In this document: positions 1 to 8,697 of the stretch, piece after piece
Numbering within the stretch: position 1 is the first letter of the stretch
Layout: the number at the start of each line of letters is the position of its first letter
Source: JAAURS01 sp044923475
GTDB taxonomy: Bacteria > Cyanobacteriota > Cyanobacteriia > Thermosynechococcales > Thermosynechococcaceae
Reading direction: 5' to 3'
Length of the DNA: 64,000 nucleotides
Assembly: GCF_044923475.1 (NCBI RefSeq)
Contig: NZ_CP137338.1
Coordinates: forward strand, 2,976,001 to 3,040,000
The notes under the pieces: generated by a model
Told to the model about the DNA's origin: nothing
Database searches by the model: none
What the model saw: only the letters and a program-made list of their open reading frames with translations
Translations under genes and position numbers: made by a program

Positions 1-247
1 CATTTCGTTAGGGGCGCAGGGGCGCAAAACCTTGCTATCCATAGAGATATTGCATTGAATCCAAATTCGATCTACACCAGACCCCACAAGCATCTGGACT
101 TGCTGTTTCAGACTGCTGCTTGAGCTTCCCGCCGCGATGCTTATTTTTGGACATCTAATCACCGCATTATCAGCAGTTGTGTTTGCAGTGCGAAGGCAGA
201 GGTCACAGCACTTACCCTATGCAATGCAGCTGACAAGTGCTTCCAAA
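1..247. other. Left edge, no gene recognised
   Basis: No convincing coding region was seen. The first 35 bases contain two copies of a GGGGCGCA motif followed by AAAACCTTGC. This resembles the GGGGCGCAAGGCCTTGCG repeat core at 35597-35614, so it may be a decayed copy of the same dispersed repeat. The rest is the downstream flank of the LysR gene. Confidence 0.4.
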
Positions 248-1237
248 CTAAGATCTTCTTTTGCTCCGAGACAAACCCTTGTTGCGCGTCGTTGAGGCTC
301 GCCCTACGCTTTCAAGCCTGTCGAAGAGCCACACCAAACCCAAATCCATCATTGCGACCTTTGGAACAACGGCGTTGAGTCGAGAACACCCCAGCGAAAG
401 AGGCGCTTCTGTTCCCACGACCCCGAAGCGCTGTGCATGCATGGCGACGAAATGCCTTGGCAGCGCTGAGATTAGATCGGTTTCGGCAAGAATTGCGAGT
501 GCAAACATGAAGTTCGGGACTGTTAGCGCGATTCGGCGTTTAAGGCCCTGCTCCGCAAGAATGCGATCGACGAAGCCAAAGGGGTCGCCTGCTTGCGAAA
601 CCACGAGATGCTGCATCTCGCAATAGCGTTCGAGGGTCGGATCGGCTGCGAACGGATGTCCGGCGCGTGCTGCGACGACAAATTCCTCCTCATAAAGGGT
701 TTTCGCAAGGAACCTCGCAGCGATGTCGTCTGTTGGCAGAATTGCAATGTCCATCACGCGCGCATCAAGGTCGGTGAAGGCTGTCCGCCATGCGCGATCG
801 GGTGAGGATTCCCCTGCCGTTGGCAGCAATTGGCGTACACCCAAGTCTATTCCAGGCGCGACTTTGTTCAGTTCGGCGAGCAGCGGCGTCAGGAATACGG
901 CTGAAACGCCATCGGGTGCTCCGATCGTAAAGCGGCGCGAGGATGTGACCGGATCGAACGGTTCGGCGATCGACATGACGCTTTTTACGCGCGCCAGAAT
1001 GTCGGCGATCGGAGCAGCCAGTTCCGTTGCGCGCGCCGTTGGGACGACTCCCTTAGGCGTTCTCAGGAATAGCGGATCGTTGAAAAGCCGTCGCAGGCGG
1101 CCAAGACCGTGACTGACTGCCGATGGCGACAGATGCAGTTGCTCGGCTGTGCGTCCGACGTTGCGCTCCGCCATGACGACGTCGAACAGAACCAGCAGAT
1201 TGAGGTCAGCACGAGAGAGATCAATTTCATTCAGCAT
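248..1237 (-). CDS. LysR-family transcriptional regulator
   Basis: A 329-residue protein of normal LysR length. An N-terminal winged helix-turn-helix spans about residues 10-67 (LNLLVLFDVVMAERNVGRTA, then SPSAVSHGLGRLRRLF). A periplasmic-binding-protein-like effector domain fills the rest. The HTH wording (LFDVVMAERNVGRTAEQL, FNDPLFLRTPKGVVPT) is of the NodD/LinR-like branch common in proteobacteria. It is divergent from the exported NTF2-like gene that starts 112 bp away, and a perfect inverted repeat lies across its own start codon, so autoregulation plus control of the neighbour is likely. The effector is unknown. The style of the pair suggests transfer from a proteobacterium, which is inference only. 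Confidence 0.9.
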   Translation of the reverse strand: MLNEIDLSRADLNLLVLFDVVMAERNVGRTAEQLHLSPSAVSHGLGRLRRLFNDPLFLRTPKGVVPTARATELAAPIADILARVKSVMSIAEPFDPVTSSRRFTIGAPDGVSAVFLTPLLAELNKVAPGIDLGVRQLLPTAGESSPDRAWRTAFTDLDARVMDIAILPTDDIAARFLAKTLYEEEFVVAARAGHPFAADPTLERYCEMQHLVVSQAGDPFGFVDRILAEQGLKRRIALTVPNFMFALAILAETDLISALPRHFVAMHAQRFGVVGTEAPLSLGCSRLNAVVPKVAMMDLGLVWLFDRLESVGRASTTRNKGLSRSKRRS

Positions 1238-1267
1238 ATTGCTGAAATTATATCACTTGATTCAGCA
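1230..1267. promoter_or_regulatory. Probable LysR operator: inverted repeat plus third half-site
   Basis: TTCAGCA-TAT-TGCTGAA at 1230-1246 is a perfect 17-bp inverted repeat. It contains the T-N11-A pattern expected of LysR boxes and covers the LysR start codon. A third TTCAGCA half-site lies at 1261-1267. The arrangement sits between the divergent LysR and NTF2-like genes, as expected for a recognition site plus an activation site. Confidence 0.6.
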
Positions 1268-1349
1268 AGTTGGAAGTGTTAGTTTCGGATCGGACAAAGC
1301 AGAATCACGCTGCTTCGTAAGCCTGCACTCTCGATAGGAACAATCTCAA

Positions 1350-1925
1350 ATGTCCACATCACGACGTAACATTCTCGTTGCAGCCAGCACTGGTCTTGCT
1401 GCTTTCAAAATCGCCAGCGGAACGGCCTATGCTGGTTCGAATTCCGATCGCGAAACGACCGTTGCGGAACTCATCCAGCGATCTGCGGACTCAAACGCCG
1501 CGTTGATGCGCGGAGATATCGACACCTACCGAACCTCGATCGCTTATACCGACGACTTCACGCTAATGTCGCCGTTCGGCGGAACACCTTCGCGCGGTTC
1601 GGAGTACACGCCCGAACGCATGGAGGCAATGGGGCGATTCTTCAAGAATGGTGGTGTCTTCAAGCAGGAAGTGGTTCAGTCTTATGCTTCGGCTGACATG
1701 GTCGTCCTCGCGATCGTCGAACGCCAGAACGTCGAGGTTGGAGGGCTACCTGCCCAGGAATGGCCCTTGCGAGTCACTCTAGTCTATCGCCGAGAAGGGT
1801 CCGAATGGCGGCTGGCCCATCGGCATGCAGACCCCCTCGTCAGGGGCATCAGCCTAGAGCAGGCGGCTGCACTAGCGCGAGGTGACACAGGTCGGACGCT
1901 TACAACCCCCACGGGGCAGCTCTAA
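1350..1925 (+). CDS. Exported NTF2-like/SnoaL-type protein
   Basis: A 191-residue protein. The N-terminus (SRRNILVAASTG followed by a hydrophobic stretch ending near TAYA) looks like a twin-arginine signal with a cleavage site near residue 28. The remainder, about residues 36-170, resembles the NTF2/SnoaL-like fold used by DUF4440-type proteins: an early helix with DSNAALMRGDIDTY, a phenylalanine-rich DDFTLMSPFGG segment, and a late strand with RREGSEWRLAHRHADPLV. Members are small-molecule binders or enzymes of many kinds, so no reaction is claimed. It is divergent from the LysR gene and shares its operator region, so it is the likely target of that regulator. Confidence 0.75.
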   Translation: MSTSRRNILVAASTGLAAFKIASGTAYAGSNSDRETTVAELIQRSADSNAALMRGDIDTYRTSIAYTDDFTLMSPFGGTPSRGSEYTPERMEAMGRFFKNGGVFKQEVVQSYASADMVVLAIVERQNVEVGGLPAQEWPLRVTLVYRREGSEWRLAHRHADPLVRGISLEQAAALARGDTGRTLTTPTGQL

Positions 1926-1935
1926 ATGAAACCAG

Positions 1936-2433
1936 TTATTTGGATGCTGCTGACCATACCTTGATACCTGCTCCGGCAAAACTAATGCCGAAGGTTACCC
2001 CAGATATGACAAACAATAGGCTAAGACCTGGTATGAAATACCCAATGAATCCTACGATCGTTGAAATTACCCAAAAGATCGGTATCCAGCGGGGGAGCTT
2101 TCTTGCTATCCAAGAGCCAACTGCTAACAAGCTCAGACCTGCTGTAAATATCGAAGCTCCGATCGCGTACAAACTGACGCCAGCTATTGCTCCAGTCCGT
2201 ATGATTGCAATGCCAATGATAGCGAGTAGAAATCCCAAAAATCCCCACAATCTAGCTTCCTGATGCTGAAATCCGTAAATGCCAATCATTCCAAATAGGA
2301 TGAAGATATCCGTTAGGAGGTAAAGTATGGCGACAATAGGAGCATCGCTGGAGACAAACGAATTTACTCCGCGTAGGATTCCGGCAAGGATTGCTGCGAG
2401 TCCGCCTAAGCGAATGAGATTTATGCTAGACAT
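1936..2433 (-). CDS. Small multi-spanning membrane protein, unknown
   Basis: A 165-residue, strongly hydrophobic protein with about five or six predicted membrane helices (near residues 7-22, 31-52, 62-85, 88-108, 114-134 and 138-158) and few charged residues. I do not recognise a family. Its start overlaps the truncated VOC-family reading frame (2426-2542) on the same strand by 8 nt. It is convergent with the NTF2-like gene, ending 10 bp from it. The gene is more AT-rich than its left neighbours. Confidence 0.65.
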   Translation of the reverse strand: MSSINLIRLGGLAAILAGILRGVNSFVSSDAPIVAILYLLTDIFILFGMIGIYGFQHQEARLWGFLGFLLAIIGIAIIRTGAIAGVSLYAIGASIFTAGLSLLAVGSWIARKLPRWIPIFWVISTIVGFIGYFIPGLSLLFVISGVTFGISFAGAGIKVWSAASK

Positions 2434-2542
2434 TTAGGCGACGATGAATGACCTGCATTTGAGCATAATCAGAGTAAAACTGAATACATTGCTCAATATC
2501 TGTAACGGGGAGCGCTACGTGAGTTAGCCCAACATCAATCAT
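2426..2542 (-). pseudogene. Truncated VOC (glyoxalase/bleomycin resistance) family gene
   Basis: Only the first 38 codons remain. They begin MIDVGLTHVALPVTDIEQCI and continue through QFYSDYAQMQVIHRR before a stop. The opening GLTHVALPVTDIE...FY is the typical first beta-alpha unit of VOC metalloenzymes, normally followed by roughly 80 or more further residues. Here the frame runs into the start of the membrane protein gene and stops, and no continuation was found nearby. It appears to be a 5' gene stump left by a deletion or rearrangement. Confidence 0.7.
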
Positions 2543-3122
2543 CGCAGTCTGCCTCGTGCTTTGCTTATGAATGATAGTTATCTCCAAACGCTTGTGCAAC
2601 TTTTTTGAGCAGTCTAACGGTCTTGGTCAGCAGCGGCAGATTAGCTTTGCATCACCATCAGGATCTCAATACCGTCCGCTGCACCAGGGTTGTAGACAGG
2701 TCACGATCGCCCTACTTGCAGCTAAGTAAGGCGATCGCATCCCCGACGAGCTTAAACAGACTGATGGAAATGTTTGCTGGGCCGCGATCGCGAACCCGAT
2801 CTGTACAGGGAAAGCCGACCAACTTGGCGCTAAAGTTGGCTCTAAAGATCGAGGCCGGACAGAACCTCGTACCAACTGTTTTACCCCGTGCGGATGGGCT
2901 CGATGTTCAACTCCTGTCGCCAAATGTCGAGCGGCTTGCCTAGCCCTTCCTCCCAGCGGACACCCATCAACGGCTGCTCGATCTGTTCAGCCATGTCCCA
3001 ACCCGCGCGCACCGAGTGGATTTGTTTGCCCCAGCCTTCCACGCGCAACATGCTCAACGCGATCGCCCCGAGATCGATCGTCAACAATCTCTCCTCAGTC
3101 CCTAACCTCCTCTCGATTCGCG
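2543..3122. other. Gene-free or decayed stretch
   Basis: No intact recognised gene. On the minus strand an open frame covers 2881-3174. Its C-terminal 65 or so residues (LTIDLGAIALSMLRVEGWGK, later AGWDMAEQIEQPL) look protein-like, but the first 17 codons overlap the DUF1772 gene in another frame and have odd composition. It may be the 3' remnant of a lost gene. HIP1 copies and gene-like shadows occur at 2700-2830 but do not support a product. Confidence 0.35.
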
Positions 3123-3596
3123 CTAGAGATTCAGGGTAATCAGGAAAAGGACAAAGGCGCTGCCTGACGCCCATCCGCGAACGAGGTTAAGAACATACCA
3201 TTGCTGCCGTGCCGCTTGCCAGTCTGGCGGAGGGCTTTGCACCGTCCAGCCTAAAATTTGGTCATAAAGTGGTTCATTGAAAAAGCGAGAGACCCAAAAC
3301 ATGCCCACAAAAAAGATCGTGAGTCCGATGGATGCCAATCCAAACGCACGCCAGTTTGAAGATTGATAGAAGCCAAACAATGCAGGGATAGGAGCAAAGA
3401 TTGAGATCAGCATCAGGGCGATATTGAGGGGCGATCGCCGTGCTACCTTGAGAAAACGCTGCATCAGTTCAGCATACTCGGTTGCCGACAATCGATCCAG
3501 TAATGGCTGGAAGATAAACAGCATCGTCAATACCAGTCCGGTGAACAAGCCCGTTGAAACGATTGCAATGCCAAGCGAGATCTGAACTAAAAACAT
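3123..3596 (-). CDS. DUF1772 (anthrone oxygenase-like) membrane protein
   Basis: A 157-residue integral membrane protein with four predicted helices, starting MFLVQISLGIAIVSTGLFTG. The pattern of a helix 1 rich in G/T, a loop with LDRLSATEYAELMQRF, a third helix with a WVSRFFNEPLYDQIL loop and a final helix matches the DUF1772 family. Some fungal members act as anthrone oxygenases, but the bacterial function is mostly unknown. The start at 3596 is preferred over the upstream 3620 because GAGGAG sits about 7 bases before the ATG. It is transcribed in the same direction as the HxlR gene, whose end is 118 bp away. Confidence 0.7.
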   Translation of the reverse strand: MFLVQISLGIAIVSTGLFTGLVLTMLFIFQPLLDRLSATEYAELMQRFLKVARRSPLNIALMLISIFAPIPALFGFYQSSNWRAFGLASIGLTIFFVGMFWVSRFFNEPLYDQILGWTVQSPPPDWQAARQQWYVLNLVRGWASGSAFVLFLITLNL

Positions 3597-3714
3597 AGTT
3601 TTCTCCTCAGTTGTTGGCAAAAAGGGATGAATTGAACTGTCTGGCTAAAATAATTGCAGTCGCGCAAAGAAATAAGATAATTTTTCTTGAGAGCGTTTCA
3701 ATCTGCTAGAAAAC

Positions 3715-4485
3715 TCAATCATTCTCAACACAACTTTGTACTTCTGCTAAACCCCGCATCTTAGCCCGCATGAGTTGCGCTGCGGAGCGATCGATTCCCA
3801 TCCCGTAACGCCATTCGCCATTGAGATAGAGCCAAGTTGGCACCTGACGAACGAAATCGCGATCGCCCTCGATACAAACTGCCCCTTGCTTGGAAGCAAC
3901 ATTCAGATCGGTATATCCCATCCATACGTGGGTAAAAGCACTGAGATCTGCCGAGATTACAATATTCACCTCAAACCCCGGATCTTTTTGGCACACATCC
4001 ACCTCGCCATCTTCGATCGCCATCCACCAACTGCGATGCGTTTTACTCCCTCTCCTCAAACCTCGAAAATCGAACTGGAGTACAATTTTTTGCGCGGGTA
4101 CCGACTCAAGGTTTACCCGTCGCCTCATGCCCCACATCAATAAGGCATCGTCCAAGTCCTCTGGGTCGATTTGCTCGCTGCCCCATTGCTGCGCCCAAAC
4201 GCCCATCGCCTCAATCAGCGGTCGCAACGCCTCGCCTGCCGCCGTTAAAACGTACTCGTATCCCTTCCCCGTTTCCTTCTCATAGCTGATGACAATACCC
4301 GCTTTCTCCAACTCCTTGAGTCGTTGTGCCAAGAGCGCGCGCGACATGAGCGGTACGCCACGACTGATGTCATTAAACAAGCGATTGCCGTACAGCATTT
4401 CTCTCAGCACCAAAGGGTTCCAGCGATCGCCAATGACTTCCGCCGCCTTTGCCACCGGACAAAATTGCCCATACCCCTTTCTCAT
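3715..4485 (-). CDS. HxlR-family regulator with C-terminal SCP2-like domain
   Basis: A 256-residue protein from the chosen ATG (MRKGYGQFCPVAKAAEVIGD). Residues 1-100 form the HxlR/MarR-like winged helix: CPVAKAAEVIGDRWNPLVLR, MSRALLAQRLKELEKAG, and a wing with KGYEYVLTAAG. Residues about 130-240 resemble a small sterol-carrier-protein-like ligand-binding domain (FDFRG, SWWMAIEDGEVDVC, AVCIEGDRDFVRQVPTWL). HxlR proteins are usually about 110 residues, so the extra domain is a sensor candidate. The longer frame up to 4569 is rejected because it would overlap the palindrome at 4513-4527. It is divergent from the acyl-CoA dehydrogenase gene, its likely target. Confidence 0.85.
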   Translation of the reverse strand: MRKGYGQFCPVAKAAEVIGDRWNPLVLREMLYGNRLFNDISRGVPLMSRALLAQRLKELEKAGIVISYEKETGKGYEYVLTAAGEALRPLIEAMGVWAQQWGSEQIDPEDLDDALLMWGMRRRVNLESVPAQKIVLQFDFRGLRRGSKTHRSWWMAIEDGEVDVCQKDPGFEVNIVISADLSAFTHVWMGYTDLNVASKQGAVCIEGDRDFVRQVPTWLYLNGEWRYGMGIDRSAAQLMRAKMRGLAEVQSCVEND

Positions 4486-4512
4486 AAAGCTTCGATCGAG
4501 GGCGAACATCAG

Positions 4513-4527
4513 GTTCAGATATTGAAC
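4513..4527. promoter_or_regulatory. Possible HxlR operator
   Basis: GTTCA-GATAT-TGAAC is a perfect 5-bp inverted repeat with a 5-base spacer. It lies in the 103-bp divergent intergenic region between the HxlR regulator and the acyl-CoA dehydrogenase gene. Position and symmetry suit a dimeric winged-helix regulator. No experimental consensus is being matched. Confidence 0.35.
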
Positions 4528-4588
4528 TTGTATCACCTTGTTTGACAAATCACAATAAAAGCATCGCAAGATTTAAAGGAACACGATT

Positions 4589-5740
4589 ATGTTGGAACTA
4601 CAGACTCCACTCGCGATGCACCAGCAAACCACGGATTGGTCTTCCCTGGCAGAATCTTTAGGAAAACAGTTCGCAGCAAGCGAGACGGATGCGGACGAAT
4701 CAGACTTATTTGTGGCCGATAACATTGCCAAATTGAAATCGGCTGGATTGATAGCTGCGGGGGTGCCGCTCGAACTGGGCGGCGGCGGAGCCAGCTATAC
4801 CGATCTCTGCACCGTTCTGCGCATCTTAGGACGCCATTGCAGCTCGACGGCGCTGGCATTTTCCATGCACGTCCATCAGGTCGCGATCCCTGCTTGGCGC
4901 TGGCGCAATCAGAACGCACCCGTGGATGGATTGCTCCGACGAGTCGCAGCGGAGCAGTCGATCCTGCTCAGCAGTGGCGGATCGGACTGGTTGCAGAGCA
5001 GTGGCATTGCAGTAAAATCGGAAGGCGGATTTCTGGTTACAGCGCGTAAAGTATTTGCGAGCGGCGCGCCTGCTGCGAATTTATTGATGACCAGTGCGAT
5101 TTATGAAGACCCAGAACTGGGGCCTACGGTATTGCATTTTGCGGTTCCCATGAATGCCCAGGGCGTCGCGATCGAACCCACCTGGCAATCTATGGGAATG
5201 CGGGGAACGGGTTCCCACGATGTCGTCCTCTCAAATGTTTTTGTCCCGGATGCTGCTATTACGCTACGGCGAGAGCAAGGGAAGTGGCATTTTATATTTC
5301 ATCTAATCTCGATGGTGGCGATTCCGTTGATTTATTCCGTTTACGTCGGCATTGCAGAAGCAGCCCGAGATCGCGCCGTTCGACTGGTCGCGAATCACCG
5401 CACCGACGAACATTTATGCTATCGGGTGGGAGGTCTAGACAATAAATTGATGGCTGCTCAGTTGGCGCTTCAGCATATGATTTCAACGGCAGTCGCGAGT
5501 CAACCGAGCTTTGAAACCACGAATCAAATTATGACTGGACGGGCGCTCGCGGCCAAAGCGGTGCTCAACGTCGCTGATTTGGCAATGGACATTGCGGGGG
5601 GAAGTGCATTCTATCGCAAGTTGGGTTTGGAGAAATTGTTCCGCGACCTGCAAGGAGCGCGCTATCACCCATTGCGGGAGGAGGCTCAGCGCAAGCTATC
5701 GGGCCAACTGGCACTGGGGTGGGATATGTCTTCTTTGTAG
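4589..5740 (+). CDS. Acyl-CoA dehydrogenase-family flavoprotein
   Basis: A 383-residue protein of normal family length. It has an N-terminal helical domain (FVADNIAKLKSAGLIAAGVP, then GGGGASYTDLCTVLRILGRH), a middle beta-barrel with SGGSDWLQSSGIAV and ARKVFASGAP that shields FAD, and a C-terminal helical bundle with GGSAFYRKLGLEKLFRDLQG. The family oxidises acyl-CoA thioesters or, in DszC/SfnB-like members, acts as a flavin-dependent monooxygenase. The substrate cannot be told here. AAAGGA precedes the ATG. It is divergent from the HxlR gene and probably controlled by it. It could equally serve in sulfur or xenobiotic metabolism. Confidence 0.8.
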   Translation: MLELQTPLAMHQQTTDWSSLAESLGKQFAASETDADESDLFVADNIAKLKSAGLIAAGVPLELGGGGASYTDLCTVLRILGRHCSSTALAFSMHVHQVAIPAWRWRNQNAPVDGLLRRVAAEQSILLSSGGSDWLQSSGIAVKSEGGFLVTARKVFASGAPAANLLMTSAIYEDPELGPTVLHFAVPMNAQGVAIEPTWQSMGMRGTGSHDVVLSNVFVPDAAITLRREQGKWHFIFHLISMVAIPLIYSVYVGIAEAARDRAVRLVANHRTDEHLCYRVGGLDNKLMAAQLALQHMISTAVASQPSFETTNQIMTGRALAAKAVLNVADLAMDIAGGSAFYRKLGLEKLFRDLQGARYHPLREEAQRKLSGQLALGWDMSSL

Positions 5741-5799
5741 GATATTGTTTTAAGACAAGATCGATTGGATCGAGCGTTGGATAGGGTGCTTGCGAATTC

Positions 5800-7335
<1,536 letters not shown>

Positions 7336-7512
7336 GTTACAAAAGGTATTGTAAGGCGGCGATCGCCACTTTACGACAATGCAATTTCCATTGCAGAAAC
7401 TTGACCTGTTATCTCGTGCAGAAAAGTTTGCTAGGACAAAATATATTTGTTTTAACTGTCAAAGGATTTCGAGTTAACTTACTGCTAAAGGAATATTGCT
7501 CAAAAATAGAGG

Positions 7513-7830
7513 TTAATGCTCTAAGCGATTGACTTCATCCTGAATTTCATCGGTGCGGTTTTTCACCGCTTTAAATAAAGCGACTTCGCTAATCCGAACA
7601 TCAAACAAGATGGGAACGCCATCTTCTTCTAAACAGATTTTGCGAGTCTCTGGATTGTACGCGTAGATAATCAGTTCCTCGATCGTGGATTTTGAGGACG
7701 AGGGTTCGTCGGGCAGGCGATCGGCCTTTGTTTTGATCCGAGCGGCGATGATTCCATGGGTAAATTCTTCAAGGTAACTCGAACGGATTTGGATGGGTTG
7801 TTTCAACTGTACGATGTCGCCACGTCGCAT
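7513..7830 (-). CDS. Conserved hypothetical protein (about 105 aa)
   Basis: A 105-residue soluble protein beginning MRRGDIVQLKQPIQIRSSYL. The opening GDIVQLK...GIIAARI resembles the small beta-barrel (SH3/KOW-like) start seen in several cyanobacterial hypothetical proteins. It is followed by a Ser/Lys-rich linker and a second strand-rich half with IIYAYNPETRKICLEEDGVP. No catalytic motif is visible and I do not recognise a named family. It is transcribed in the same direction as the nitrate-reductase-associated gene, 88 bp downstream of it, so the two may be co-transcribed. Confidence 0.65.
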   Translation of the reverse strand: MRRGDIVQLKQPIQIRSSYLEEFTHGIIAARIKTKADRLPDEPSSSKSTIEELIIYAYNPETRKICLEEDGVPILFDVRISEVALFKAVKNRTDEIQDEVNRLEH

Positions 7831-7918
7831 AATTCAATATTTCAGCTAAAGTGCTTTCTTCCTTTAGAATACAGGATACAGGCCGGTTGCATTTTGCCAA
7901 CCTAAAAATGTTTGAGTT

Positions 7919-8380
7919 TTAACCGAGAAACTCCTGTAGAGCGGGCAAAAAATTACGATTTTCGTGACTGGATCGACTGAGCTTAATGAGTGCGAAGCGC
8001 TGAATTGGCTTTAAAGTTTTCCACTGTTCGAGACTCAGCGATGCCCCCACGGAATCAGCTTTTTCCCGAACCGATAGGGGAATACTATTGGCATCGAGCC
8101 AAGCAGGATGTTCGTCTATAGGTAGCTCAGATGCCGGGGTCTGGGCGTACAGCAAGACTAAGTTCGACACGTACTTTCGATAGTTCGCAATATCTTCTGT
8201 CGTTTCGCACGGAAGACAGACGAGTTGTTGCCGATCGACCTCTGTAAACCGATGCCAGTGCTCTAGCTTGAGCTTAATACCGCAGGTATCGAGGTTAAAG
8301 CGGACTATCATCGGGATACAGCGTAAAGACTCGACAAAGTCGGATTCAAATTGAAAAAATACAGAAGCATTGGAAGTCAT
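7919..8380 (-). CDS. Nitrate reductase-associated protein
   Basis: A 153-residue protein matching the Nitr_red_assoc family, which is found mainly in cyanobacteria and often linked with narB. Recognisable features are FQFESDFVESLRCIPMIVRF at the start, the block DTCGIKLKLEHWHRF, and the end block SLEQWKTLKPIQRFALIKLS. Its biochemical role is not established; the name comes from gene neighbourhood. Here narB is not adjacent. I saw no NtcA-type GTA-N8-TAC site in the 317 bp upstream, so nitrogen control is not supported by this sequence. Confidence 0.85.
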   Translation of the reverse strand: MTSNASVFFQFESDFVESLRCIPMIVRFNLDTCGIKLKLEHWHRFTEVDRQQLVCLPCETTEDIANYRKYVSNLVLLYAQTPASELPIDEHPAWLDANSIPLSVREKADSVGASLSLEQWKTLKPIQRFALIKLSRSSHENRNFLPALQEFLG

Positions 8381-8621
8381 TCTTCTCGGGGTTTATCTTC
8401 AAAAACACTTAAGCATAATGCGATTCAGATCGAAATAGCGCGTGATGGATACTCTCCATCGCGGTTTTGCCCCAAAACATTCGAGGTTATTTCTCCATCC
8501 ATCAGTTTGGTCAATGCTTTCGCATCCCAACTCAATCCTACGCGATCGCCGATCGACCCGCGCGATCGTTTAGGGTTGAATCTCCTCGATCGTCGATGCA
8601 GTTTGCTACAGCGAGATTTCC

Positions 8622-8648
8622 CGAACGACTGCTGAAGGTAGTCGTTCG
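8622..8648. promoter_or_regulatory. Hairpin in the ggt upstream region
   Basis: CGAACGACT (8622-8630), a 9-base loop and AGTCGTTCG (8640-8648) form a perfect 9-bp inverted repeat about 50 bases before the ggt start codon. No T-run follows, so it is not a classical terminator. It could be an operator or an RNA stem in the ggt leader. The remaining sequence from 8381 to 8697 holds HIP1 copies but no gene. Confidence 0.4.
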
Positions 8649-8697
8649 CAACTCGTCTCTACTACTGTGAAGGTAGAGCAACTCATTCCTTACCACC

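Noticed and set aside
1940..2263. 107-codon plus-strand frame
   Set aside because: Antisense of the membrane protein gene; Pro/Ala/Met-rich shadow composition.
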